A stretch of 64,000 bases of DNA from Chitinophagaceae bacterium (GTDB taxonomy: Bacteria; Bacteroidota; Bacteroidia; Chitinophagales; Chitinophagaceae): the NCBI GenBank assembly GCA_024707305.1, contig JANPZZ010000026.1, forward strand, positions 248,001 through 312,000. Direction: 5' to 3'. The position numbers were made by a program, and so were the translations under genes. Positions 39,647 through 50,538 of the stretch are shown in pieces (position 1 is the first letter of the stretch; each line of letters opens with the position of its first letter). The notes under the pieces were generated by a model. It worked only from the letters and a program-made list of their open reading frames with translations, made no database searches and was not told the DNA's origin.

Positions 39647-40903
39647 ATGTCGATGAAAACAAAAATATTATTTGCACTTGCACTCGTCATGGTTACGGCT
39701 GCTGGTTGTAAAAAAGCAAAATTTGGCGACCCTATCATTTTGGCCGCCGGAACGGAAGAGTCTCCGATTGTTAAGTTCACCGTAGAAAATACTCCATCGG
39801 AATATGCGGTGACAGCGGTAACAAGTCATAAAGCTTCGGAAGACATGACCGTTGTATTTGAATTCGATCCTGCGGCTGTAGAAAGGTATAATACACTGCA
39901 TAATACCAACTACTATGCAGCTCCGCAGGAAGCGCTTGAAATCACCAATCTTACTACGACAGTAAGTGCCGGAACAGCGGCTTCAACACCAGTTTCTGTG
40001 AAAGTGATTTCAACTTCACCATTGATTGATGGAAGAACTTACCTGATTCCTCTCACTATCAAATCGCTGACTGGTGGCAACATGACGGTACTTGAATCTT
40101 CGAGAACAATCTACCTGCGAATTTCAAGGATTATCAATTTCGCGGCGGTTTCAATGAACAATGCAACAGGCCCTACAACAGGTAGCCCCGGTACAAGAGG
40201 TCGTATCAATGCATCTGCGTTATTTGAAACACCCGAAATCCTTCCCAACTTCACTTTCGAGATCAAGAACATGGTGTATGCATTCAGAACTGGTGACGGA
40301 AACACAAACCCACAGCCGATTCAAACGCTGATCCATTTTACAAATCTCGAAGAGAACAGTACGATTGGTTTCCGTTATGGCGAGTTGGGTAACCCCAGCA
40401 ATTCATTGCAAATGTTTGGACGCCTGGGTGCGATTTTCGCCCACAACTTCAACCCTATGCAGTGGTACACAATTTCAGTGGCGTATGATGGTACTACAGG
40501 TCGACTGTATGTTGACGGTAACCTTGTGGGTGAATTGACTGCAGCATTGACAATGGAGTTCTCGCGCATCAACCTGGGTCAAAACTGGGGTGGTTATGAT
40601 ACGCGCCAGTATTTCAACGGCCGTGTAGGTGAGATTCGCGTATGGAACCGTGCTTTAACGCCAGGCGAAATCAAACTGAATATGTGCGGAGCCGACCCCA
40701 ATGCAAATGGATTACTTGCCTACTGGAAAATGAACGAAGGCAGTGGTCATATCTTCCACAACTCAGCTTCAACAGGTGCGAAATATGATATGGATTGGAC
40801 AAAGGTATATTGGGATAATGCCGGTAACGGAACCCTTGTTCAGGCAGATAAATCACAATATATAACCTGGACTGATGATGTGCTCAACAAGTGCAGTCAG
40901 TAA
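39647..40903 (+). CDS. DUF1735 and LamG-domain lipoprotein, candidate surface glycan-binding protein
   Basis: This 418-aa protein has a lipobox near residue 20 (TAAGC, then KKAKFGD). An N-terminal DUF1735 domain (VVFEFDPAAVERYNTLHNTN, typical spacing) is followed by a concanavalin-like LamG_3 domain (about 200-370) with WYTISVAYDGTTGRLYVDG and GRVGEIRVWNRAL. No catalytic residues are evident. It follows the GH18 gene by 22 bases and likely helps hold the glycoprotein substrate at the surface. Confidence 0.82.
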   Translation: MSMKTKILFALALVMVTAAGCKKAKFGDPIILAAGTEESPIVKFTVENTPSEYAVTAVTSHKASEDMTVVFEFDPAAVERYNTLHNTNYYAAPQEALEITNLTTTVSAGTAASTPVSVKVISTSPLIDGRTYLIPLTIKSLTGGNMTVLESSRTIYLRISRIINFAAVSMNNATGPTTGSPGTRGRINASALFETPEILPNFTFEIKNMVYAFRTGDGNTNPQPIQTLIHFTNLEENSTIGFRYGELGNPSNSLQMFGRLGAIFAHNFNPMQWYTISVAYDGTTGRLYVDGNLVGELTAALTMEFSRINLGQNWGGYDTRQYFNGRVGEIRVWNRALTPGEIKLNMCGADPNANGLLAYWKMNEGSGHIFHNSASTGAKYDMDWTKVYWDNAGNGTLVQADKSQYITWTDDVLNKCSQ

Positions 40904-40929
40904 TTACATCCACCATTAAACTAATATTT

Positions 40930-41955
40930 ATGTCGATCTTAAAATACAGTATAGGTTGCATTGCACTCAGCGCCATGTTGCTGGCTTGCTCCAAAGACAA
41001 GAAATACGACATTAGAGGCGATAAAGAAGTAAAATTCTTTTTTAATAACCTCGCTCTTGGAAATGCGCCACAGAATTCTATTTCATATAATGTGGCAAAC
41101 CGACCTGATGCTACAGGCGCAATTGTTAACATCAGTCACAACTTTCCGGAAACAATCAAAGTTCCGGTATATGCAACACGTAAGGTGACGGATGAAGTAG
41201 TAGTGTCTGCGCAGCTTGATAATTCGCTTATTGCGGAATACAATGCTGCAAATAACACTGCATTCGAAGCATTTCCAGAAGGCGTTTTAAGCACTTCCGG
41301 TCTCACAGCGCGCATTGCGAAGGACATGGATTATTCAACAGACTCAATTACAATCGCCGTAAACCAGTCGTTGATAACCAGCCTCACAGGTAAGGCATAT
41401 CTCGCGCCTGTACGTCTAACTTCAGTGTCAAAGCCAGGCGTAGGTGCAATTACATCTGTACAGGGATCCAGCGTAACATATATCGTTGTGAATCCTGAGA
41501 TGCGCTATATCCAGTACAATGCCGGCGCAGCAGATATGACCGGCACCATCATTAATCCCCGTTCAGGCTGGGAATTTTCTTACAATCCTGCACCAATTGC
41601 GACAGGAAGTGTTGTTGATGGAAACAACAATACATTTATGCGCTGGGGTGTTTCGAGTGTACAAATAGACCTGAACATGAATGAAACTAAAAATGTAACA
41701 GGCGTACGTATTTTCACAGCTTCCAGCTCAACCTATAACCCGATGAGTTATTCGATGGCAACCAGTGACGACGGAATTAATTACGAAGTAATTGGTACGC
41801 CTGCACGTGCAAATATTACTTTCTCAAGCGGGTATTCTTATTTCGCGTTTTATAAACCCATTACAGCGCGTTATATCCGTTTGATTGTTGGATACACAAC
41901 ATCTACCAACACCAACAACAGGCGTTTGGCAGAGTTTGATGTATATGCAAACTAA
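40930..41955 (+). CDS. DUF1735 and F5/8-type C (discoidin) lipoprotein
   Basis: This second glycan-binding lipoprotein of 341 aa starts at ATG 40930 with lipobox MLLAC, then SKDKKYD. DUF1735 covers about residues 40-190 (VVVSAQLDNSLIAEYNAANN). The C-terminal discoidin-like domain includes WGVSSVQIDLNMNETKNVTG and TARYIRLIVGYTTS. It resembles the BT_3986-type neighbours of GH18 endoglycosidases. It follows the LamG protein by 26 bases. Confidence 0.82.
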   Translation: MSILKYSIGCIALSAMLLACSKDKKYDIRGDKEVKFFFNNLALGNAPQNSISYNVANRPDATGAIVNISHNFPETIKVPVYATRKVTDEVVVSAQLDNSLIAEYNAANNTAFEAFPEGVLSTSGLTARIAKDMDYSTDSITIAVNQSLITSLTGKAYLAPVRLTSVSKPGVGAITSVQGSSVTYIVVNPEMRYIQYNAGAADMTGTIINPRSGWEFSYNPAPIATGSVVDGNNNTFMRWGVSSVQIDLNMNETKNVTGVRIFTASSSTYNPMSYSMATSDDGINYEVIGTPARANITFSSGYSYFAFYKPITARYIRLIVGYTTSTNTNNRRLAEFDVYAN

Positions 41956-41985
41956 TCGGAAAGAATTTGTGGTTTGAAAAAGTGT

Positions 41986-42776
41986 ATGCGTATGCTTAGG
42001 GATTTGATGATACTGTTACTCATTTTGATATCAAGCGATCTGGCAGCACAGTCGTTGTCGGAGTCGATAGAATTTGAAGAACGTGTTTTCAATTTCGGAA
42101 CGATTGAAGAAGCAAAAGGTAAAGTGTCGCATACATTTGTTTTTCGAAATAAGGGAACGAAACCGGTAGAGCTCACAAGTATTAACAGTGCCTGTGGTTG
42201 TATTGGAAAAGTGGCTACACCCGGCGCCATTGCGCCCGGAAAAAAAGGTAAAGTGACTATTACATTTGATCCAGCGTACAATGAAGGTTTTTTCAGTAAA
42301 GAGATTGTTGTTTTAAGCAACAACGCAACTGAATATAACCGTATCTGGGTAGAAGGAAAAATCATCGCGGCTGAACGACCTGTAGCATTGGAATATCCTT
42401 ACGCATTTGGAAGCAATCTTCATTTGCGTTTGAAATTAATGGCCATGGGATTCCTGAAACCCGGTGAAAGCCGTGAGATGGATCTGCATTATGCAAACGA
42501 CAGTAACGAGGAGATGGATCTCCGTTTCCAGGTGCAGGGAAGTATAGGCGGACAGGTAATTTTATCAAACCCCGGAAAAATTGCGCCAAAAAGCGAGGGG
42601 AGTGGTAAAAGTGAAATACCATATGCCGCTCTATAGTTTGCAGGATGATCAGGTGAAACTGGTGCCGTTGGTAAACGGAAAGCCGGTTAAAGATACAGTC
42701 ATCGTAAGTGCCTGGAATGGTCAAAAGCCAACCGCGCTGCCTTTACGACGGTCCTTATGACGAATATGAAAAATAA
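41986..42776 (+). CDS. exported DUF1573 protein (frameshifted)
   Basis: This periplasmic protein of about 262 aa has a signal peptide (LMILLLILISSDLAAQ) and a DUF1573 beta-sandwich (FNFGTIEEAKGKVSHTFVFRNKGT, split by the usual turn) with the typical CGC pair in INSACGCIGKV. Its function is unknown. The frame breaks at A4 42607-42610; the next frame continues KYHMPLYSLQDDQVKLVP and ends at 42758. A second possible shift near 42740 would give the end LYDGPYDEYEK at 42776. The TTG at 41974 is an alternative start. It closes the SusC/D gene series. Confidence 0.7.
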
Positions 42777-42855
42777 TCGATTGAATAAAAGGATGTAAGT
42801 ATTGTTTAGGTTAAGGTTTCTCTTCGCAGTCAGTCTACATCAAGCAGTAGCAAAT

Positions 42856-42895
42856 GAGAGCATCCGGGTGCAGTTCCCGGGTGCTTCTCTGTTTT
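42856..42895 (+). terminator. probable terminator after the SusC/D operon
   Basis: GAGAGCATCCGGG pairs with CCCGGGTGCTTCTC with small mismatches, followed by TGTTTT. It lies about 80 bases after the DUF1573 gene and 55 before the GH29 start. Confidence 0.65.
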
Positions 42896-42949
42896 CTGGA
42901 GATAACTAATTTAGCCGCCAATCGCACATTCACTAAACCTAAATTGCCA

Positions 42950-44492
42950 ATGTCATTTCAAAAACTCGCACTCGCACTTGCATCATTTGCTTTTTTTGTT
43001 GTCGTGTAATGATGGTCAGAAGCCAGCCACGGCCGACAACAGTTCTGTCATCAGCGCACCACAATTTGTAAGGATAGAAGCGGGTGATGATGAAGAAACC
43101 ATTCTTGCAAAAGCTACACAGGTGCGGCCCAGCGAACGGCAACTCCGTTGGCAACAGCTCGAACTCACAGGATTTATTCATTTTGGCATCAATACTTTTA
43201 CAGGCCGTGAATGGGGTGATGGTACAGAAGATCCTAACATCTTCAACCCAACAGAGCTGGATGCGCGACAATGGGCGCAATCCTGCAAGGACGCGGGCAT
43301 CAAACAACTAATACTTACAGCTAAACACCACGATGGATTTTGCCTTTGGCCTTCGGCGTATACAGAACATTCTGTAAAAAACAGTCCCTGGAAAGATGGT
43401 AAAGGCGATGTAGTAAAAGAACTGGCCGAAGCATGTGAAGAACTCGGCCTGGGCTTTGGTGTATATCTTTCTCCCTGGGATCGCAATGCTGAATTCTTTG
43501 GCGATTCTGCAAAATACAATGACTATTTTATCAATCAACTTACTGAGTTGCTCACAAATTATGGTCCCATACAGGAAGTATGGTTTGATGGCGCAAATGG
43601 CGAAGGCCCCGATGGGAAAAAGCAGGTTTATGATTTCGATCGCTGGTACAATCATATCCGCAAACTCCAGCCTGATGCGGTAATTGCTGTAATGGGCCCT
43701 GATGTACGCTGGGTGGGAACAGAAACGGGTTATGGCCGCGAAACGGAATGGAGTGTGTTGCCCGGTGATGCGTTGTTGCCGGCGACAATAGCGGAAAATA
43801 GCCAAAAGCTCGACGGCTTTGCACCCACCAACCTGATGGATGATGATCTGGGAAGTCGTGAAAAAATCAACAAAGCAAAAAGCCTGGTATGGTATCCTGC
43901 AGAAACGGATGTTTCCATTCGTCCGGGTTGGTTTTATCATAAAGAAGAAGACAGCCTTGTAAAGTCGCCAGAAAAGCTTTTAGATATTTATTTCAGCAGC
44001 GTTGGCCGCAATGGCGTTTTGCTTTTAAATATGCCTCCCGATACCCGCGGATTGATTCATGAAAACGATGTGCGCAACCTGCGTGAATGGAAACAACTAC
44101 GCGATCGCCTGTTTTCCCAAAATTTATTAAAATCGGCAGAATGGTCGGGCGATGGGTTATCTTTCGCCGCGCTGGCAGATGGTTTGGATAACACATCCTG
44201 GAAGCTGGAACAAAAACAAAAAAACTATACGGTTGAAATGAAATTTACGTCGCCCGTTACCACGAATGTATTTGCTTTGCAGGAGAATATTCGTGAAGGG
44301 CAGCGCGTAGAAAAATTCCGTGTTGAATATTTAAAGAACGGCGAATGGTTAAAGCTGGTGGAAGGAACCACGATTGGTTACAAACGTCTGCTTCGGTTTG
44401 ATGCCGTAACAACAAACGGATTAAGGCTGGTAATTGAAGAGAGTCGGGCAATACCCGTTCTCTCCGAATTGGGTGCTTACCTGCATCCCTGA
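42950..44492 (+). CDS. GH29 alpha-L-fucosidase lipoprotein (frameshift in signal peptide)
   Basis: This retaining fucosidase is about 513 aa. The catalytic domain starts HFGINTFTGREWGDGTEDP and LTAKHHDGFCLWP, the subfamily-B style linked to alpha-1,3/1,4 fucose. The nucleophile Asp is in VWFDGANGEG (codon 43587-43589). A discoidin-like domain forms the C-terminus (YTVEMKFTSPVTTNVFALQ). The real start is ATG 42950; removing one T from T7 at 42991-42997 joins MSFQKLALALASFAF to LLSCNDGQK, a lipobox. Without it the frame starts at 42978 and loses the export signal. The released fucose could be used by the block at 3577-6190. Confidence 0.9.
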
Positions 44493-44524
44493 TATCTGAT
44501 TAATTAAGCGTAAACTTTTTGAAC

Positions 44525-46687
44525 ATGTCGCATTTTCGTTTCCTGGTGCTTGCACTGTTTTTCGCAACTTCTATTTCAGCACAACAGACGCCTCTGTTCC
44601 GAAACAGCAGTGCCCCAATGGAAGAAAGGGTTAAAGATCTACTGAGCCGCCTCACGCTCGAAGAAAAAATTTCCCTGACGGGTTATAACAGCAAGCCGAT
44701 TGAGCGCCTGGGTATACCAGCCTACAACTGGTGGAATGAAGCACTGCATGGTGTGGCACGCGCAGGTGAGGCAACGGTGTTTCCACAGGCAATTGGTATG
44801 TCGGCTACTTTCAACGATAGCCTGATGTATGAAGTGGCATCTGCCATTTCTACGGAAGCACGTGCTAAATACAATCTTGCAACGGCAAAGGGAAGACATA
44901 TTCAATATCTCGGTCTTACTTTCTGGTCGCCCAACATCAATATCTTCCGTGATCCCCGCTGGGGTCGTGGACAGGAAACTTATGGTGAGGACCCGTTTCT
45001 CACCGCTACAATGGGCCTTGCATTTATGAAAGGTTTGCAGGGCAATGATCCACGTTATTTAAAAACCGCAGCAGCTGCCAAACACTTTGCGGTACATAGC
45101 GGTCCTGAAAAAGGTCGTCATGCATTTGATGCAGTGGTGGACGAAAAAGATTTACGTGAAACTTATTTGTACGCATTTAAAAAACTGGTTGATGGCGGCG
45201 TTGAGTCAATCATGTGCGCCTACAACCGCCTGAATGGCGAACCCTGTTGCGCCAGCAATAACCTGCTTTATGATATCCTGAAAAAAGAATGGGGTTTTAA
45301 GGGACATATCGTTACAGATTGCGGCGCAATTGATGATATGGTAACGTTTCACAAGTATTATGAAAATAATGTAGAAGCAGTGGCAGCAACTTTGAAAGCG
45401 GGTACGAATCTGGATTGCTCCGGTTTGTACCAGGCACACTTAAAAGAAGCGCTGGAAAAAAACCTGATTACTGAAAAAGATCTCGATGCTTCCGTTGCCA
45501 TGTTGCTACGCACGCAATTCAAACTCGGTTTTTTTGATAAACCAACTGAAACACCTTTTCATCAGTATGGTGCAGCACAGGTAAACTCGCCTGAGCATGT
45601 TGCGCTGGCGCGAAAAGCAGCTGCACAAAGCATGGTATTATTGAAGAATGATAAGAACCTGCTTCCGCTGAATCGGGATAATTATGGAAGCATCATGGTG
45701 CTGGGACCGAATGCAGGTGCCATGGATCCAATGGTAGCAAACTATCATGGTATGTCGGGCAATATTGTAACGTTTGCCGAAGGCATTACCAAAGCTGCCG
45801 GCCCGGGTATGGCGGTGCAATACGACCAGGGCAGCGATTTTAATGATACCACACGGTTTGGTGGCATTTGGGCTGCCGGTGAAAGTGATATCACGATTGC
45901 AGTGATTGGACTTACACCAGTGTATGAAGGAGAAGAAGGCGATGCATTTCTCGCTGCCAGTGGTGGGGATAAATTAACACTTGATCTTCCGGCCGCACAT
46001 ATTGCTTTGCTTCGTGAGCTGCGCAAAAAGAATAAGCCTGTAATCGCGGTGGTAACCGCTGGAAGTAATGTTGATATTGCTGCGATTGAACCGTATGCCG
46101 ACGCCATTATCCTTGCATGGTATCCCGGAGAACAAGGTGGAAACGCACTGGCAGATATCGTTTTTGGTGAAGTATCACCCGGCGGTCGTTTGCCTGTTAC
46201 ATTCTATCAAAACTTCAACGAACTCCCGGATTATGCAAGTTATTCCATGGAAGGGCGCACCTACCGCTATTACACCGGCAAAGTGAAATACCCATTTGGA
46301 TTTGGCCTTAGTTACACACAGTTCGATTATGCCTGGAAAAATGAACCCGTTGCTTTTAAAACGGTGAACGATAGTTTAAAATTCAGTATTGTCGTTAAGA
46401 ACACCGGGGAAATAGCAGGTGATGAAGTGAGCCAGGTATATATACAATATCCTTCGCTTGAGCGCATGCCTGTAAAAGAGATGAAAGCTTATCGCCGTAT
46501 CAGTTTAGAAAAAGACGGCTCGCAGGAAATATCTTTCAGCATTCCTGTTTCTGAATTACAAAAATGGGATCTGAAAGAAAAGAAATGGAAACTCTATCCA
46601 GGCGAGTACAAAGTGGTAGTGGGAAGTCATTCACAAGACCAGCGTCTGGAGAAATCAATCATTTTTAAACCCGGAAAGAAAAAATAA
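44525..46687 (+). CDS. GH3 beta-glycosidase (beta-xylosidase/beta-glucosidase type)
   Basis: This exported enzyme of 720 aa has a signal peptide ending FFATSISAQ. It has a GH3 N-terminal barrel (YNWWNEALHGVARAG, FSPNINIFRDPRWGRG-like text, AAAKHFAVHSGPEKGRH), the nucleophile Asp in IVTDCGAIDD (codon 45317-45319), a GH3 C-terminal domain and a fibronectin-like end (GDEVSQVYIQYP). There is no PA14 insert. The YNWWNEALHGVAR form is common in GH3 beta-xylosidases. It lies with GH29, GH92 and GH125, so core xylose of plant N-glycans is a possible target. It starts at ATG 44525. Confidence 0.88.
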   Translation: MSHFRFLVLALFFATSISAQQTPLFRNSSAPMEERVKDLLSRLTLEEKISLTGYNSKPIERLGIPAYNWWNEALHGVARAGEATVFPQAIGMSATFNDSLMYEVASAISTEARAKYNLATAKGRHIQYLGLTFWSPNINIFRDPRWGRGQETYGEDPFLTATMGLAFMKGLQGNDPRYLKTAAAAKHFAVHSGPEKGRHAFDAVVDEKDLRETYLYAFKKLVDGGVESIMCAYNRLNGEPCCASNNLLYDILKKEWGFKGHIVTDCGAIDDMVTFHKYYENNVEAVAATLKAGTNLDCSGLYQAHLKEALEKNLITEKDLDASVAMLLRTQFKLGFFDKPTETPFHQYGAAQVNSPEHVALARKAAAQSMVLLKNDKNLLPLNRDNYGSIMVLGPNAGAMDPMVANYHGMSGNIVTFAEGITKAAGPGMAVQYDQGSDFNDTTRFGGIWAAGESDITIAVIGLTPVYEGEEGDAFLAASGGDKLTLDLPAAHIALLRELRKKNKPVIAVVTAGSNVDIAAIEPYADAIILAWYPGEQGGNALADIVFGEVSPGGRLPVTFYQNFNELPDYASYSMEGRTYRYYTGKVKYPFGFGLSYTQFDYAWKNEPVAFKTVNDSLKFSIVVKNTGEIAGDEVSQVYIQYPSLERMPVKEMKAYRRISLEKDGSQEISFSIPVSELQKWDLKEKKWKLYPGEYKVVVGSHSQDQRLEKSIIFKPGKKK

Positions 46688-48973
46688 ATGTTACAAGCCA
46701 TCTGTAAGAAAGGAACCATCGTTGCCGCACTGAGTAGTTTGTTGATGGTTTCATGCAGCGAGAATAAACCAGCACAATCAGATCTCGCTTCACTCGTTGA
46801 TCCATTTATTGGCACCGGTTTTCATGGTCACGTTTTTCTGGGTGCAAATGTTCCCTTTGGAGCTGTGCAACTCGGCCCTGTGAATCGTACCGAAGGGTGG
46901 GACTGGTGTTCGGGTTATCATTATTCCGACAGTACAATTATCGGATTTTCCCACACGCATTTAAGCGGTACCGGCATTGGGGATCTTGGTGATATTCTTT
47001 TAATGCCGGTGACAGAAAATGTAAAAATGCGTAAGGGCGAAGCTGTAGATTATGCAAGCGGTTTTCTTTCTCTATTCTCGCACGATCGCGAAATTGCTGA
47101 GCCTGGGTATTATGCGGTTGAACTGGATCGATATAAAATAAAAGCGGAACTCACTGCTTCCGCAAGGGTTGGTTTTCATCAATATCATTTTCCGAAAGAT
47201 GCACAACGGAGTATGGTGATTGATATGAAAGAAGGAATCGGTTGGGATAAAGCTACCGAAACCATGTTGCGCCTGGTGAACGATAGCACGGTGGAAGGTT
47301 ATCGTTATTCCACCGGCTGGGCGAAAGACCAGCGTATATATTTCACCGCAGTTTTTTCGCAGCCCGTTAGTTCGTTCCAGCTTTTTGAGGATACTGTGTT
47401 GACCGATGGCTCGAAGTTGACTGGTGCACAGGTGCGCGGATTTGTTACATTTAGTGGCAGCGATTCAATTGTAAAAGTGAAAGTGGGTATTTCCCCGGTG
47501 AGTATGGAGAATGGCCAGGCAAATATTAATGTGGAAGTTCCACACTGGAATTTTGATAAAGTAAAAGACGATGCACGTGATAAGTGGAATGAAGAACTGA
47601 ACCGTCTTCGTATAGAGACGAACGACAGCAGCCGCTTGCGTACTTTCTATACTTCACTTTATCATACCATGATTGCTCCATCCGTGTTCAATGATCACAA
47701 TGGTGCGTATCGTGGTACTGATGGAAAAATTTATACCGACGTTAAGTTTACCAATCTCACTACATTTTCGCTTTGGGATACTTATCGCGCGGTGCATCCA
47801 CTGTATACACTCATGCAATACGATCGGGTGGATGATATGGTAAATTCATTACTCGCAATTTACCAGCAACAGGGTCGGCTTCCTGTTTGGCATTTGATGG
47901 GAAATGAAACCAACACCATGCCCGGCAATAGCAGCATCCAGGTGGTTGCTGATGCTTACCTGAAAGGTTATCGCGGTTTTGATACCACACTTGCCTGGGA
48001 AGCTGTAAAAGCAACAGCGATGCAGGATGGTCGTGGTATGAAATGGGTGAAAGAACGCGGATATATTCCTGCAGATAGTATGGTGGAATCAACTGCAATG
48101 GCTTTAGAGTATGCAATTGCCGATGGAGCGATTGCACTCATGGCGAAAAAAATGGGTAAAGAAGAAGACTATCGTTATTTCAGCCAGCGCGCCCTGAATT
48201 ATAGCCTTTATTTCGATCGCGAAACCACATTTATGCGCGGCAAAGTTTCAGCAACAAAATGGCGCACGCCTTTCAGTCCTTTTGAAGCACGACACATGGC
48301 CGACGACTTTTGCGAAGGCAACGCATGGCAATATACCTGGCTGGTACCTCATCACGTTGAAGGAATTATTACACTGCTGGGAAGCGAAGAAAGATTTATT
48401 CAAAAGCTGGATTCTTTATTTTCCACCGAAGGTCACCTGGGAATAGAAGCGTCGGCTGATATTACCGGATTGATTGGCCAATATGCACACGGTAATGAAC
48501 CCAGTCATCATATTGCTTATCTCTATACATATGCCGGCCAACCCTGGAAAACCGCTGAAAAGGTTCGCTATATCGTTGATAGCCTCTATGGCGATGGTAT
48601 TGATGGACTTTGTGGAAATGAAGACGTAGGACAAATGTCTGCCTGGTATATTATGTCGTCTGTGGGTTTATACCAGGTAAACCCTGCCGGAGGCCAGTTT
48701 GTAATAGGAAGTCCGGCTGTAAATTCGGCGCGGTTCCGGGTAGCAGGAGGAAAAGAGTTTACCATCAAAGCGATCAACAACAGTGCAGAGAATAAATATG
48801 TGCAGAAGGCTGAACTGAATGGCAAAGCGTATGACAAAGCATTTTTAAATTACAACGATATTACAGCCGGCGGTGAACTGCTGCTTTATATGGGCAGCCA
48901 GCCTTCAGCTGAATGGGGTGTTGCAAGCGACAACAGGCCTTATTCAGAACTTTATTCACCGGCAAAAAAATAG
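46688..48973 (+). CDS. GH92 alpha-mannosidase lipoprotein
   Basis: This calcium-dependent exo-alpha-mannosidase is 761 aa. The lipobox is LLMVSC followed by SENKPAQ. GH92 hallmarks are VDPFIGTGFHGHVFLGANVP (start of the N-domain), FSHTHLSGTGIGD, HGNEPSHH in the catalytic barrel and GNEDVGQMSAWYIMSSVGLY. The start codon directly follows the GH3 stop with no gap, indicating translational coupling. GH92 enzymes trim alpha-1,2, alpha-1,3 or alpha-1,4 mannose; the linkage cannot be read here. The gene is intact. Confidence 0.93.
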   Translation: MLQAICKKGTIVAALSSLLMVSCSENKPAQSDLASLVDPFIGTGFHGHVFLGANVPFGAVQLGPVNRTEGWDWCSGYHYSDSTIIGFSHTHLSGTGIGDLGDILLMPVTENVKMRKGEAVDYASGFLSLFSHDREIAEPGYYAVELDRYKIKAELTASARVGFHQYHFPKDAQRSMVIDMKEGIGWDKATETMLRLVNDSTVEGYRYSTGWAKDQRIYFTAVFSQPVSSFQLFEDTVLTDGSKLTGAQVRGFVTFSGSDSIVKVKVGISPVSMENGQANINVEVPHWNFDKVKDDARDKWNEELNRLRIETNDSSRLRTFYTSLYHTMIAPSVFNDHNGAYRGTDGKIYTDVKFTNLTTFSLWDTYRAVHPLYTLMQYDRVDDMVNSLLAIYQQQGRLPVWHLMGNETNTMPGNSSIQVVADAYLKGYRGFDTTLAWEAVKATAMQDGRGMKWVKERGYIPADSMVESTAMALEYAIADGAIALMAKKMGKEEDYRYFSQRALNYSLYFDRETTFMRGKVSATKWRTPFSPFEARHMADDFCEGNAWQYTWLVPHHVEGIITLLGSEERFIQKLDSLFSTEGHLGIEASADITGLIGQYAHGNEPSHHIAYLYTYAGQPWKTAEKVRYIVDSLYGDGIDGLCGNEDVGQMSAWYIMSSVGLYQVNPAGGQFVIGSPAVNSARFRVAGGKEFTIKAINNSAENKYVQKAELNGKAYDKAFLNYNDITAGGELLLYMGSQPSAEWGVASDNRPYSELYSPAKK

Positions 48974-48993
48974 AAAGTAAAAAACTGAGCTAT

Positions 48994-50430
48994 ATGACAT
49001 CGAGAAAAGATTTTATTCGAAATGGTAGTTTACTCTCTGCCGGAATCATGTTGGGCGCGGGTAAACTAAAAGCGGGAAGCGTTTGGAATACATCACTTGA
49101 AAGCAAACGTCCGCCGCTCGCCGACAGGCATTTCAGCAGTGAAGCGGTAGAGAAAGTAATCGTGCAGGTGAAGAAAGGGATCAACAATGAAGAAATGGGT
49201 TGGTTGTTTGAGAATTGTTTCCCAAATACACTCGATACCACTGTTGATTTTTCTGTGAAAAATGGCCGCCCCGATACGTATGTGATCACTGGGGACATTG
49301 ACGCAATGTGGTTGCGCGATAGTACCGCGCAAGTGTGGCCTTACCTGCCGCTGATGAAACAGGATAGTCAGTTGCAAAAACTAATTGCCGGTGTCATTAA
49401 CCGCCAAACACAATGCATTATTCTTGATCCTTACGCCAATTCATTTTATAAAGATGGCAGCCGTGTGAGTGAATGGAAAGATACAGATCGCACAGATATG
49501 AAACCCGGCACACATGAGCGTAAGTGGGAGATTGATTCTCTTTGTTATCCCATTCGCCTGGCATGGCATTACTGGGAAATGTCGGGTGATACATCACCAT
49601 TCGATAGCAACTGGAAAGAAGCGATCCGCCTTACGTTGCAAACATTCCGCGAACAACAGCGAAAAAGACGGTAAAGGACCGTACAAGTTTCAACGTCTTA
49701 CCGATTGGGCAACCGATGGTGTGCCACTGGAAGGATATGGTTATCCGGCGAAGCCAAACGGGCTGATCTGTTCCATGTTCCGTCCAAGCGATGATGCTAC
49801 CATTTTCCCTTATCTCATTCCTTCTAACTTTTTTGCAGTGGTGTCGCTGCGCCAGGCAGCAGAATTGTTAAATAAAGTTAGCAATGATTCCCGCCTCGCG
49901 AATGAATGCATCCTGCTGGCAAATGAAGTGGATGCAGCACTCAGCAAATATGCCACAACCCTGCATCCGAAGTTTGGTGAAATCTATGCGTATGAAGTAA
50001 ATGGTTTTGGTACATACAGTCTGATGGACGATGCGAATATTCCTTCGCTTTTATCACTTCCGTATCTTGGCGCTGTTGCTGCAGATGATAAAGTGTACAG
50101 GCAAACCCGCAATTATATATTATCGGAAGAGAATCCATTTTATTTCAAAGGAAAACTGGCTGAAGGTGTAGGCAGCCCGCACACGGGGCTTGATCTTATA
50201 TGGCCAATGTCGATTGTAATGCGGGCGCATACCAGTAATGATCCTGCGGAAATCAGGCAATGCCTCAAAATGTTGCAGGCAACGCATGCCGGCACAGGCT
50301 TTATGCATGAGTCGTTTAATAAAGACAATCCTGAAAAATTCACCCGTAAATGGTTTGCCTGGGCCAATACTATCTTCGGAGAACTGGTATGGGACGTATT
50401 CAAAAAAATCCCGCACTTCTTAGTAAGTAG
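48994..50430 (+). CDS. GH125 exo-alpha-1,6-mannosidase (frameshifted)
   Basis: This inverting mannosidase is about 478 aa. Family signatures are DAMWLRDSTAQVWPYLPL near residue 105 and TGFMHESFNKDNPEKFTR with WFAWANTIFGEL at the end. The N-terminus (MTSRKDFIRNGSLLSAGIML) carries a Tat-like or ordinary export signal. The frame breaks in A5 at 49662-49666 (TFREQQRKDGKGPYKF when restored). A second likely shift in A7 at 50402-50408 would end the protein NPALLSK at 50430; without it the frame runs into the terminator hairpin at 50461. It begins 20 bases after GH92 and completes the alpha-mannose set. Confidence 0.88.
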
Positions 50431-50459
50431 CAGAATATCAATATGTCTACCCCTGGCAT

Positions 50460-50498
50460 AGATGAGAAAAGCGCCCTTTTTGGGCGCTTTTCTCATCT
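50460..50498. terminator. strong hairpin terminator after the glycosidase block
   Basis: A perfect 17-bp stem, AGATGAGAAAAGCGCCC with its complement, encloses a TTTTT loop. The stem contains its own A4/T4 step, so it can work in both directions. It lies 30 bases after the likely GH125 stop. Confidence 0.8.
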
Positions 50499-50538
50499 GT
50501 ATTGCAACGAAAATACCTGTTCGATTGTCATACCCTCG

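Noticed and set aside
46688-48973. Frameshift in GH92
   Set aside because: The frame is open from lipobox to C-terminus with all hallmarks in order.
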